A DNA stretch of 29,782 bases. Origin: JBNRMR01 sp050309705. Its GTDB lineage: Bacteria > Bacillota > Clostridia > Christensenellales > UBA1750. Each line of letters opens with the position of its first letter. Position 1 is the stretch's first letter. Of this stretch, positions 7,177 through 15,064 are shown one piece after another. A model generated the notes under the pieces. It searched no databases. It was not told the origin of the DNA and was given only the letters and a program-made list of their open reading frames with translations. The stretch spans positions 1-29,782 of the forward strand of contig JBNRMR010000004.1 in NCBI GenBank assembly GCA_050309705.1. The letters are read 5' to 3'. Both the position numbers and the translations under genes were made by a program.

Positions 7177-7205
7177 GCACAAGCCTCATTCAAACAAAAG
7201 CGCGA

Positions 7206-7238
7206 CAAAAAAGGCCCCCTCAAAGCAGAGAGCCTTTT
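7206..7238 (-). terminator. Intrinsic terminator of enolase
   Basis: Minus strand: AAAAGGC pairs with GCCTTTT and the stem extends through wobble pairs (TCTC with GGGG), ending in a run of six T residues. It starts about 20 bases after the enolase stop. Confidence 0.85.
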
Positions 7239-7257
7239 AAGTTTTACTTTTTACTAA

Positions 7258-8553
7258 TTACACCTTCAGGTTGTAGAAGCACTTAAGCCCTCCGTAGACC
7301 GCGCTGTCACCCAACTGGGATTCGATCTTAAGAAGCCTGTTGTACTTGGCTACGCGGTCAGTCCTGCTCATGGAGCCGGTCTTGATCTGGCCCGCGTTGG
7401 TGGCCACGGCGATGTCGGCGATGGTCACGTCCTCGGTCTCGCCGGAGCGGTGGGAAACCACTGCGGTGTAGCCCGCGCGCTTTGCCATCTCGATTGCCTC
7501 GAAGGTCTCAGTCAGTGTGCCTATCTGGTTGACCTTGATCAATATAGAATTGCACATGCCCATCTCGATGCCCCGGGCAAGGCGCTTGGTGTTGGTGACG
7601 AAGAAGTCATCCCCAACCAACTGAACCTTGTCGCCCAGGCGGGCGGTGAGCTTTTTGTAGCCGTCCCAGTCGTTCTCGTCCAGGCCGTCCTCGATGGAGA
7701 TGATGGGGAAGTCGGTCACCAGCTCCTCGTAAAGGTCGATCAGCTCGTCAACAGTCAGGCTCCTGCCCTCGCCGGCCAGGTCATATTTACCAGTTTCCTT
7801 GTTGTAGAACTCGGAGGAAGCCACGTCCATGGCGATTTTGACGTCCTCGCCGGGCTTGTATCCAGCCTGCTTGATGGCCTCAACGATGACCTCAACAGCC
7901 TCGCGGTTGCTCTTAAGGTTGGGGGCAAAGCCGCCCTCATCGCCCACGGAGGTGCTTTCGCCCTTGTCGGAAAGGACTTTTTTAAGGGCATGGAAAACTT
8001 CCGCACCCATGCGGATGCACTCCCTGAAAGAGGGTGCGCCAACGGGCATTATCATGAACTCCTGGAAGTCCACGGAGTTGTCGGCGTGGGAACCCCCGTT
8101 CAATATGTTCATCATGGGGGTGGGAAGCTGCTTTGCGTTGAAGCCGCCCAGGTACTGGTAAAGGGGCAGGCCGTGATAGTCTGCCGCGGCGTGAGCAACA
8201 GCCATTGAAACGCCCAAAATGGCGTTTGCGCCCAGCTTGCCCTTGTTCTCGGTGCCATCCAGAGCTATCATCGCCCTGTCAATGCCCACCTGGTCGGTCA
8301 CTTCATAGCTATTCACCAGAGCGGGAGCGATGACATCGTTCACATTGGCAACCGCCTTCAAAACACCCTTGCCCAGATAGCGCTTTTTGTCGCCATCGCG
8401 AAGCTCAATCGCCTCGTGTTCGCCCGTGGAAGCGCCGGAGGGAACCATGGCTCTGCCGTATGCGCCGGACTCGGTGTATACCTCGACTTCAACAGTGGGG
8501 TTTCCCCTGGAGTCGATGACTTCAAGAGCGCTGATTTTTGTAATAATAGACAT
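7258..8553 (-). CDS. eno: Enolase (phosphopyruvate hydratase)
   Basis: Enolase interconverts 2-phosphoglycerate and phosphoenolpyruvate in glycolysis. The 431-aa length is normal for the family. Characteristic segments are ALEVIDSRGNPTVEVEV at the N-terminus, the mobile loop VPSGASTGEHEA (about 38-49), GGSHADNSVDFQEFMI (about 155-170), SVGDEGGFAPN with the catalytic Glu, the magnesium ligands in MDVASSEF and SIEDGLDENDW, ILIKVNQIGTLTET with the catalytic Lys, and SHRSGETED near the C-terminus. AAGGAGA lies about 7 bases before the ATG. It is transcribed alone from a divergent intergenic region shared with the lactonase gene and ends in its own terminator. Confidence 0.99.
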   Translation of the reverse strand: MSIITKISALEVIDSRGNPTVEVEVYTESGAYGRAMVPSGASTGEHEAIELRDGDKKRYLGKGVLKAVANVNDVIAPALVNSYEVTDQVGIDRAMIALDGTENKGKLGANAILGVSMAVAHAAADYHGLPLYQYLGGFNAKQLPTPMMNILNGGSHADNSVDFQEFMIMPVGAPSFRECIRMGAEVFHALKKVLSDKGESTSVGDEGGFAPNLKSNREAVEVIVEAIKQAGYKPGEDVKIAMDVASSEFYNKETGKYDLAGEGRSLTVDELIDLYEELVTDFPIISIEDGLDENDWDGYKKLTARLGDKVQLVGDDFFVTNTKRLARGIEMGMCNSILIKVNQIGTLTETFEAIEMAKRAGYTAVVSHRSGETEDVTIADIAVATNAGQIKTGSMSRTDRVAKYNRLLKIESQLGDSAVYGGLKCFYNLKV

Positions 8554-8590
8554 TTAAAATTCTCCTTTGCATAAAGTTTTTGCCCAGGCA

Positions 8591-8600
8591 ATTATATCAT
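8591..8600 (-). promoter_or_regulatory. Extended -10 promoter of enolase
   Basis: The minus strand carries TATAAT (8591-8596) with TG one base upstream (TGATATAAT). There is no good -35, which extended -10 promoters can tolerate. It lies about 38 bases before the enolase ATG. Confidence 0.6.
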
Positions 8601-8660
8601 ATTCCCCTGGCTAAAGGAAGCATGAAACAGCCTTATTTTGTTAATATTATGTTCAGTATG

Positions 8661-8689
8661 TTGAGGAATCATCCCCCGGGTGGTATACT
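8661..8689 (+). promoter_or_regulatory. Promoter of the lactonase gene
   Basis: -35 TTGAGG (8661-8666), exact 17-base spacer, -10 TATACT (8684-8689) with TG one base upstream. It diverges from the enolase promoter. GGAGG (8715-8719) precedes the ATG at 8726. Confidence 0.8.
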
Positions 8690-8725
8690 TAACTTATTGA
8701 TATCTAAGGATTTCGGAGGCGTATT

Positions 8726-9778
8726 ATGGAAAGATATGATGTGTATTTTGGCAGTTTCGCCAGCCGTGGCGGCACATATGTGCCCTTCTACGAGTTCAGC
8801 GAAAAGGATGGCTCTTTGGAATATAAGGGAAAACTGGACGGCCTTTTCAATCCATCCTACACCAATTTTGATCAAGCGTTTGAATATTTCTTCAGCGTCT
8901 CAAAGGAAAAGGAGACGGGCAAGGGCTTTGTCCATGTTTGGAAGGCGGAAGGCGGCGAAATGCGCTTTTTGGACAAATACCACACCGGCGGCAAGGACCC
9001 CTGCTATGTGATGGTGGACAGAACCAATTCATTTGTGGCCGCCGCCAACTATTCCTCCGGCAGCTTCAGAATCTGGAAGCTGGAGGAAGACGGCAAGCTG
9101 ACCCCATACGGCCAGACCAAGCGCCACCAGGGCCAAAGCGTGGACCCAAAGCGCCAAACTCAACCCTACTGCCACAGCACAGTCTGGTCCCCCTGGCATG
9201 ACATCGTCTATGTCTGCGACCTGGGAACCGACAGAGTGGTCTGGTATAAGAACGACGAAAAAAAGCAGGCTTTCGTCAAAGAGGGCCAGGTGAAGATAAA
9301 GCCCGCCGGCAGCGGCCCCAGGCATCTGACCTTCGCGCCGAACAGGCAGGTGGCCTATCTTCTCAACGAGATGGGCAGCACGATGGCAGTCTTTAAAGTG
9401 CTGAACAACGGCGCGCTTATCGAGATGCAGCACCTTGCCGCTTTGCCTGACAGCTTCGACGGCGTAAGCACCTGCTCGGATGTGCATGTGAGCCCTGACG
9501 GGAAGTTTGTCTACGCCTCCAACCGCGGCCATGACTCCCTTGCCATATACAGCATTGATCAATACGGCCAGGCAAGCATAGCAGGCTACGCGCCCTCATT
9601 AGGCAAAACGCCCCGGGGCTTTGCCATCTCCCCCTCTGGCAAGTGGCTCATATGCGCCAATCAGGACAGCAATAACATAATCGTCTACCTCAGAGATGAA
9701 GAAACAGGGTTGCTCGAGCCGAAGCATGAATATGAAAGCTCCGTCGGTCTTGTGAACGTGAGGTTCAAGCTGAAATGA
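8726..9778 (+). CDS. 6-phosphogluconolactonase-family beta-propeller lactonase
   Basis: A 350-aa protein of the YbhE/PF10282 type, a seven-bladed beta-propeller that in characterised members hydrolyses 6-phosphogluconolactone in the oxidative pentose phosphate pathway. Repeated blade signatures are visible: GKDPCYVMVDRTNSFVAAANYSSGSFRIW (about 91-119), PYCHSTVWSPWHDIVYVCDLGTDRVVWY, SGPRHLTFAPNRQVAYLLNEMGSTMAVF, SCSDVHVSPDGKFVYASNRGHDSLAIY and TPRGFAISPSGKWLICANQDSNNIIVY. These 'SPDGKFVYASNRG' strings are classic for the family. No signal peptide is seen, so it is probably cytoplasmic. The N-terminal blade is somewhat divergent. It stands first on the plus strand before a palindrome block and the araD gene. 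Members acting on other sugar lactones exist, so the exact substrate is inferred. Confidence 0.88.
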   Translation: MERYDVYFGSFASRGGTYVPFYEFSEKDGSLEYKGKLDGLFNPSYTNFDQAFEYFFSVSKEKETGKGFVHVWKAEGGEMRFLDKYHTGGKDPCYVMVDRTNSFVAAANYSSGSFRIWKLEEDGKLTPYGQTKRHQGQSVDPKRQTQPYCHSTVWSPWHDIVYVCDLGTDRVVWYKNDEKKQAFVKEGQVKIKPAGSGPRHLTFAPNRQVAYLLNEMGSTMAVFKVLNNGALIEMQHLAALPDSFDGVSTCSDVHVSPDGKFVYASNRGHDSLAIYSIDQYGQASIAGYAPSLGKTPRGFAISPSGKWLICANQDSNNIIVYLRDEETGLLEPKHEYESSVGLVNVRFKLK

Positions 9779-9783
9779 TGGAG

Positions 9784-9881
9784 CCCCGCAGGGGCGGCGC
9801 TTCGCGCCGCCCCTGCGGGGGAAAAGGGTTCCGCCCTTTTCCCCCGCACCCCCATATTCCGCAAGGGGATAACTCCCCTTG
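9784..9881. repeat. Triple palindrome block between the lactonase gene and araD
   Basis: Three back-to-back inverted repeats fill most of this gap. The first is a perfect 17-bp stem with a 3-base loop (9784-9800 with 9804-9820). The second is a perfect 12-bp stem with a 5-base loop (9817-9828 with 9834-9845). The third is a perfect 8-bp stem, CAAGGGGA / TCCCCTTG (9862-9869 with 9874-9881). Stems one and two share the four G residues at 9817-9820, so they cannot both form fully in one strand. There is no long T tract, so it is not a classical terminator. It looks like a REP-type intergenic palindromic element or a messenger-stabilising structure. Confidence 0.8.
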
Positions 9882-9934
9882 ACCCCTCATCGCCAAAATG
9901 AATCTTTCAGCGCTTTATAAATCAGGAGGACGAT

Positions 9935-10657
9935 ATGACCGAATTGAAGGATCTAAAAAGAATCGTTTACGAACAAAACATAGAGCTTGTAAGCCGAGGG
10001 CTGGTGGTTTACACATGGGGAAATGTCAGCCAAATCGACAGGGCAAAGGGCGTTTTTCTGATAAAGCCCAGCGGCGTTCCCTATGCGGATATGAAGCCCG
10101 ATGACATGGTGGCGGTGGATCTTGAGGGCAATGTGGTGAGCGGCTCCCTTCGTCCCTCCTCCGACATGCCCACCCACCTGGCGCTTTACAGGGCCTTTCC
10201 CCAGATCGGCGGCGTTGTACACACCCATTCCAGATACGCCACCGCCTGGGCCCAGTCCGGCCTTGCCATACCCGCCCTTGGCACCACCCACGCCGACTAC
10301 TTCCACGGCCCGGTACCAATCACAAGGGCTCTTTGCGCAGACGAGATAAACGGCGAATATGAATCGGAAACGGGCAATGTAATAATCGAAACGTTTGAGG
10401 GCATAAACCCCCTTCATCTTCCCTCTGTGCTGGTCAAAAACCATGGCCCTTTTTCCTGGGGGAAGAGCGCCGCCGAAGCCGTCCACAACGCTGTGGTTCT
10501 GGAGGAACTGGCCGCAATGGCCTATATCTCGAAGGGCATAAATCCACTGGCGCAGAACGCACCTCAAGCGCTGTTGGACAAGCACTTTGAGCGCAAGCAC
10601 GGAGAAAAAGCCTACTATGGACAAAAAACGGCCGGAGAACGGAGGGATGATAAGTGA
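9935..10657 (+). CDS. araD: L-ribulose-5-phosphate 4-epimerase
   Basis: This class II aldolase-family enzyme converts L-ribulose-5-phosphate to D-xylulose-5-phosphate, the last step of L-arabinose use. The 240-aa protein has YTWGNVS (26-32), IKPSGV (43-48), SSDMPTH with Asp77, the zinc ligands His96 and His98 in VHTHSRYATAW, ALGTTHADYF with catalytic Asp121, His170 in NHGPFSWG, and Tyr227/228 near the C-terminus. These match the known zinc and catalytic residues of E. coli AraD (Asp76, His95, His97, Asp120, His171, Tyr229). GGAGG precedes the ATG by about 6 bases. No araA or araB is in the window. Its stop overlaps the next gene's GTG start by 4 bases, coupling their translation. Confidence 0.93.
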   Translation: MTELKDLKRIVYEQNIELVSRGLVVYTWGNVSQIDRAKGVFLIKPSGVPYADMKPDDMVAVDLEGNVVSGSLRPSSDMPTHLALYRAFPQIGGVVHTHSRYATAWAQSGLAIPALGTTHADYFHGPVPITRALCADEINGEYESETGNVIIETFEGINPLHLPSVLVKNHGPFSWGKSAAEAVHNAVVLEELAAMAYISKGINPLAQNAPQALLDKHFERKHGEKAYYGQKTAGERRDDK

Positions 10658-11841
10658 ATAATATCGATTCATTACTAAAATCTTTTATTGAAAAAAAGAT
10701 GGCGGCGGGAGTCTCCGCACTGGTGACAAAAAACGGGCGGGAAGCATACTTCGGCAGTTTCGGGCTTGCCGATATAGATCAAAACCTTCCACTGGAAAGA
10801 AGCAGCGTCCTTCGGGTCTATTCAATGACAAAGCCGGTCACAGCCGCCGCGGCAATGATGCTGATGGAAAGAGGCGCCTTTTCTCTGGATACGCCCATAA
10901 GCGAGTTTTTGCCGGAGTTTGCCCACACTCCCGTCTGCGAGGAGATCGACGGCCGGGTCGAACTCGTTCCAGCCAAGCGCCCGATAACCATATTCAACCT
11001 CCTGACAATGACCTCCGGCATTTCATACGGCGATAACAATGGCGTGAACGCCGCCACCACTGCCGCCAACGGCTATGTCGAGAAGCTGATGCGGGACATG
11101 CTCAAAGGCGAGCGTGATAACCAAGAAATCGACACGGTCACTTTTGCAAAAATGTTGGCGAAATGCCCCCTTTGCTTCCATCCCGGCGAAGAATGGCGCT
11201 ATGGCATGAGCACCGATGTGCTGGGCGCGGTTATAGTTGCAATATCAGGAAAACCGCTGAGCAGCTTCTTCCAGGAAAACATATTTGATCCCCTGGGCAT
11301 GGAAAGCACCTGCTTTGTAAATCCCGATGCGCCGGAGCATATAAAAAGCAGGCTTGCAAAAACATACATCCCCACAAACAGGGGGCTGGTTGAGAAAAAG
11401 CGGTCTTTGATGTTCGAATTTGCGCCCCACAGGATGCTCCACTCGGGAGGGGCAGGCCTTATATCAACCTTGGACGACTTCGCCAAGTTCGGCAACATGC
11501 TCCTGAACGATGGCGAGTTAAGCGGCGAAAGGCTCCTCAAGGCAGAAACCGTGAAGTTGATGCGCACAAGGCAACTTGATGGCCGCCAGCAGGACACCTT
11601 CGGCCATGCCGAAGACAGAAGCGGCTACAGCTATGGCCTGACCATGCGCGTTTTGGAGAACCCCACCCTCACCGATTACGCCGAGAGCAAGGGCTCCTTC
11701 GGCTGGAATGGCGCTGCCGGCACAAGCCTTCGGATGGACCCTGTGAAAAGGACAGTCCTCGTATTCGGCTGCCAACGAATCCCCTCAGATCATGCGCTCT
11801 TCCTGCCCGCCGTCACCCAGGCAGTCGCCAAAACCATATGA
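10654..11841 (+). CDS. Serine hydrolase of the beta-lactamase / class C fold
   Basis: The 395-aa protein has the SxxK motif of class C beta-lactamases, esterases and DD-peptidases: Ser57 and Lys60 in YSMTKPV. Downstream family marks include LLTMTSGISYG, a WRYGMSTDVLG segment at the position of the YxN motif, PLGMESTCF, and a C-terminal GWNGAAGTSLRMDP that replaces the KTG/HxG triad region. No signal peptide is seen, so it is probably a cytoplasmic esterase or amidase-type enzyme rather than an exported resistance lactamase. The GTG start overlaps the araD stop (GTGA) and has GGAGG 8 bases upstream. Coupling to araD suggests a sugar-ester or glycan-related substrate, but this is inference. A terminator follows. 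Confidence 0.85.
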   Translation: MNNIDSLLKSFIEKKMAAGVSALVTKNGREAYFGSFGLADIDQNLPLERSSVLRVYSMTKPVTAAAAMMLMERGAFSLDTPISEFLPEFAHTPVCEEIDGRVELVPAKRPITIFNLLTMTSGISYGDNNGVNAATTAANGYVEKLMRDMLKGERDNQEIDTVTFAKMLAKCPLCFHPGEEWRYGMSTDVLGAVIVAISGKPLSSFFQENIFDPLGMESTCFVNPDAPEHIKSRLAKTYIPTNRGLVEKKRSLMFEFAPHRMLHSGGAGLISTLDDFAKFGNMLLNDGELSGERLLKAETVKLMRTRQLDGRQQDTFGHAEDRSGYSYGLTMRVLENPTLTDYAESKGSFGWNGAAGTSLRMDPVKRTVLVFGCQRIPSDHALFLPAVTQAVAKTI

Positions 11842-11879
11842 TCTTCATTCAATAATAATATGTAAAAAAACCAGCGGGA

Positions 11880-11911
11880 GCGGAGGACTTGAATCTTCCG
11901 CCCTTTCTTTT
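11880..11911 (+). terminator. Intrinsic terminator after the serine hydrolase
   Basis: The stem GCGGAGG / CTTCCGC (11880-11886 with 11895-11901, one G-T wobble, 8-base loop) is followed by CCTTTCTTTT on the plus strand. It separates araD and the hydrolase from the beta-galactosidase unit. Confidence 0.75.
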
Positions 11912-11917
11912 CCCGGC

Positions 11918-11946
11918 TTGATTTCACTGGGAAAATATGCTTTAAT
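11918..11946 (+). promoter_or_regulatory. Promoter of the beta-galactosidase unit
   Basis: -35 TTGATT (11918-11923), exact 17-base spacer, -10 TTTAAT (11941-11946) with TG one base upstream. It begins directly after the preceding terminator and about 100 bases before the beta-galactosidase ATG. No obvious operator palindrome is seen in the leader. Confidence 0.7.
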
Positions 11947-12048
11947 TAGGTCATCGGTAAAGAAAAAGCGAGGGCTGGCGCTCTGCTGTCAATCGTCATA
12001 GCGGCCAGGCTTCATCAGCAAATATAAGCAGAATGAAAGGTGCATGCC

Positions 12049-15036
12049 ATGATTATTCCAAATTTTCACGAGGATCTTACAAGGCTACATGTGAACACCG
12101 AGAAAAACCGCAGCTATTACATCCCCTGCGAAACGAGGGAGGAGGCCCTTTCCGGTGGCAGCTCCCGGGTGACGAACCTGTGCGGCGACTGGCATTTTGC
12201 CTACTTTCCCTCCCCCTATGATCTGCCTCAGGACGCCTTTTCGCCAGATTACGGCCGGGAGAACATGCGCACCATCCCTGTGCCTTCCGCCTGGCAAATG
12301 CATGGCTACGACCACCACCAATACACGAACATCAAATACCCCTTCCCCTACGATCCGCCCTATGTGCCCTCCATGAACCCTTGCGGGCTGTACATTCGTG
12401 AGTTTGAACTGCCGGAATTTGCGCCGGGCACACGCCATTATATAAACTTTGAGGGGGTGGATTCCTGCTTCTATCTTTATATCGGCGGAAAGTTCGTGGG
12501 CTACAGCCAGGTTTCCCATTCCACAAGCGAGCTTGACGTGACGAATTTTGTCACCCAGGGCAAGAACCATATTGCTGTGCTGGTGCTTAAATGGTGCGAC
12601 GGCAGCTATCTGGAGGATCAGGACAAGCTGAGGATGAGCGGCATATTCCGGGAAGTATACCTGCTTTCCCGCCCGGAAAAGCATCTGCGTGATTTCTTCA
12701 TACATACAAATCTCCTGGATGGCGGAAAGGCCGAGATCAGCGTGGAGCTGATGCGCCGAGGCGACTGCGACATCTTTGCCGAGCTGCTTTGCCCGGACGG
12801 AAACACCGCCGCCAACTGCTGGGCCGAGGGCGGCAAGCTTTCATTCACTGTGGAAAGCCCCGTTCTTTGGAACGCTGAACAGCCCGCTCTTTACACCCTG
12901 ATCATAAACGCCGGGGGTGAATTCATCGCCCAGAAGGTGGGAATCCGCCAGATAAGTATATCCGACGGCGTGCTTTTGCTAAACGGAGTTCCAGTGCGCT
13001 TTAACGGCGTTAACCGCCATGATAGCGACCCGGTTTTAGGCCCTGCAGTCACCCGGGAATCCGTCATAAAAGATCTTGCCTTGATGAAACAGCATAACAT
13101 AAATGCCATCCGCACCAGCCATTACCCCAACGCGCCCTGGTTTACGGAGCTTTGCGATGAATACGGCTTCTATGTGATTTTGGAGGCGGACATCGAGTGC
13201 CACGGCGCCACAACCATATACGGCGGCGGCGCTGACAAAACCTACAGCCTTATCGCCCGGGACAGCCGCTTTGACGAACCCATACTTGACCGGGTTCAGC
13301 GCGCCGTTGTTAGGGATAAGAACCGCCCCAGTGTGCTCATCTGGTCCCTGGGGAACGAATCCGGCTATGGCCCCAGCTTCGAGAAGGCCGGCAGATGGGT
13401 CAAGCAGTACGATCCTTCCCGCCTTTTGCACTACGAGGGCGTCAGATGGCAGGGCGGAGGGCATGTGTACGAAGGCTCGGCGCTGGACTTTCACAGCCGT
13501 ATGTACGCACCCCTTTCCGATATAATCGATTATTTTGAAAGCGAAAGCAATGGCGCAGCGAAAAAGCCCTTTGTGCAATGCGAATACATACACGCCATGG
13601 GCAATGGCCCCGGCGATGCCGAGGATTACTTTGAGTTGATGGAAAAATACCCAGGGTTTTGCGGCGGCTTCGTCTGGGAATGGTGCGATCACGCCGTGTA
13701 CATGGGCCGCACAGCCGACGGCAGACCTAAATATTTCTATGGCGGCGACTTTGGCGAGTTCCCCCACGATGGCAACTTCTGCATGGACGGCCTGGTCTAT
13801 CCCGACCGCACGCCCCATAAGGGCCTGCTGGAATACGCCAATGTGTGCCGACCTGTCCGCGCCCGGCTGGAGGATGACGGAGCCATCACATTCACAAACA
13901 AGCTGCGCTTCACCAACACGAACGAGCTGCTGACCGCCTCATGGACCTTCACCCGAAACGGAAAGGCCGTGGCCTCGGGAAGCCTCCAGCTTGATATCGC
14001 CCCCATGGAAAGCAAGACAATAAAGCTGGATTATCCTGCGGCTGACCGGGGCGACTGCTGCCTGGACATCAGCTATATCCAAACTGCACATATGCCCTTC
14101 ACCTCCCCCGGTCACATTCTGGGCTTTGACCAGATAGCACTGCGTCTGGAGGAGTTTATTGTGCCCGCACCGGCAAAGGCTCCGGCCCCTGCCATAGAGC
14201 AGCATGACACTGCCATCATCGTGGAAGGGCCAGCCTTCCGCTATGTGTTTGGCAGGCTGACCGGCACATTTTCAAAGATGAGTTATTGCAACAGGACCCT
14301 TCTGGAAAAGCCCATGGGCTTCAATATCTGGCGCGCCCCCACCGACAATGACCGTCAAATCCGCCTGGAGTGGCAAAACGCCGGCTATGACCGTGCCACT
14401 GTGAGGGTTTATGAGTCCTCCGCCGCTGTGGAAGATGGCTCCGCGGTGATACGGGCAAGGCTGTCCATCGGCGCGGTTTACATCCAAAACATCCTTAATA
14501 TAGACGCCATCTGGCGCATTGACGGCGAAGGTGGCGTCCACGCGGAGCTTTCCTGCCTGAGGGATACGGCGCTGCCCTTCCTTCCCCGCTTTGGGCTGCG
14601 CATGTTCCTTCCCGCTGAAATGCACACAGCGCAGTATCTGGGCTGGGGCCCCCACGAAAGCTACTGCGACAAGCGCCGCGCATCCCGCTTCGGCCTTTTC
14701 AGTGCCACCGCGGGGGATATGCACGAGGATTACCTTAAGCCCCAGGAAAACGGCAGCCACTGGGGTTGTAAATCGGTTAAGATTCACGGCGGGGGAAGCG
14801 CACTTACCGTGCGCTCAAGCGGCTTCAGCTTCAATCTTTCTCCCTACACACAGGAGGAGCTTACCGGCAAGGCCCACAACTTCGAGCTGGAAAAATGCGG
14901 CCATTCGGTATTCTGCCTGGACTATGCCCAAAGCGGCATCGGCTCCAACAGCTGCGGCCCGGCGCTCCTTGAAAAGTATCGCTTCCAGCCGGAAAGTTTC
15001 ACGTTTGCGTTCCACATGCAGCCCACCGCCGAATGA
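12049..15036 (+). CDS. lacZ: GH2 beta-galactosidase (LacZ type)
   Basis: A 995-aa glycoside hydrolase family 2 enzyme that releases terminal beta-galactose. It has the full LacZ layout: N-terminal jelly-roll (CGDWHFAYF..., VPSAWQMHGYDHHQYTN), an Ig-like region, a TIM barrel with NGVNRHDSDP, IRTSHYPN and the acid/base Glu437 in WSLGNESGYG, the nucleophile Glu512 in QCEYIHAMGNGPGD, FVWEWCDHAV, and a C-terminal small-chain domain with GFNIWRAPTDND and LGWGPHESY. The catalytic spacing is close to E. coli Glu461/Glu537. No signal peptide is seen, so it acts inside the cell on imported oligosaccharides. The ATG at 12049 has AAAGG 8 bases upstream; the in-frame GTG at 12040 overlaps that site and is rejected. 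The dehydrogenase gene follows after 28 bases. Confidence 0.95.
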   Translation: MIIPNFHEDLTRLHVNTEKNRSYYIPCETREEALSGGSSRVTNLCGDWHFAYFPSPYDLPQDAFSPDYGRENMRTIPVPSAWQMHGYDHHQYTNIKYPFPYDPPYVPSMNPCGLYIREFELPEFAPGTRHYINFEGVDSCFYLYIGGKFVGYSQVSHSTSELDVTNFVTQGKNHIAVLVLKWCDGSYLEDQDKLRMSGIFREVYLLSRPEKHLRDFFIHTNLLDGGKAEISVELMRRGDCDIFAELLCPDGNTAANCWAEGGKLSFTVESPVLWNAEQPALYTLIINAGGEFIAQKVGIRQISISDGVLLLNGVPVRFNGVNRHDSDPVLGPAVTRESVIKDLALMKQHNINAIRTSHYPNAPWFTELCDEYGFYVILEADIECHGATTIYGGGADKTYSLIARDSRFDEPILDRVQRAVVRDKNRPSVLIWSLGNESGYGPSFEKAGRWVKQYDPSRLLHYEGVRWQGGGHVYEGSALDFHSRMYAPLSDIIDYFESESNGAAKKPFVQCEYIHAMGNGPGDAEDYFELMEKYPGFCGGFVWEWCDHAVYMGRTADGRPKYFYGGDFGEFPHDGNFCMDGLVYPDRTPHKGLLEYANVCRPVRARLEDDGAITFTNKLRFTNTNELLTASWTFTRNGKAVASGSLQLDIAPMESKTIKLDYPAADRGDCCLDISYIQTAHMPFTSPGHILGFDQIALRLEEFIVPAPAKAPAPAIEQHDTAIIVEGPAFRYVFGRLTGTFSKMSYCNRTLLEKPMGFNIWRAPTDNDRQIRLEWQNAGYDRATVRVYESSAAVEDGSAVIRARLSIGAVYIQNILNIDAIWRIDGEGGVHAELSCLRDTALPFLPRFGLRMFLPAEMHTAQYLGWGPHESYCDKRRASRFGLFSATAGDMHEDYLKPQENGSHWGCKSVKIHGGGSALTVRSSGFSFNLSPYTQEELTGKAHNFELEKCGHSVFCLDYAQSGIGSNSCGPALLEKYRFQPESFTFAFHMQPTAE

Positions 15037-15064
15037 GCGCTGGGTCAAGAAAGAAGTGGTGATC

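Noticed and set aside
7450..8208. 252-codon plus-strand frame opposite enolase
   Set aside because: It is an antisense shadow of the strongly conserved enolase gene.
9784..9845. Intrinsic terminator of the lactonase gene
   Set aside because: The hairpins are strong but lack the T tract required for a standard intrinsic terminator, so I list them as a palindromic repeat.
9879..9930. Promoter for araD starting at TTGACC in the third palindrome
   Set aside because: No -10 box occurs at a workable distance; the TATAAA present is about 31 bases away.
9953..10672. 239-codon minus-strand frame opposite araD
   Set aside because: It is an antisense shadow; the plus strand carries all catalytic motifs of AraD.
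13036..13818. 260-codon minus-strand frame opposite lacZ
   Set aside because: It is an antisense shadow with no recognisable motif.
14591..15064. Open frame of about 158 codons overlapping the end of lacZ and continuing into the dehydrogenase
   Set aside because: It is the high-GC shadow of lacZ; its translation is low-complexity and unrelated to dehydrogenases, while the ATG at 15065 starts the recognisable protein.
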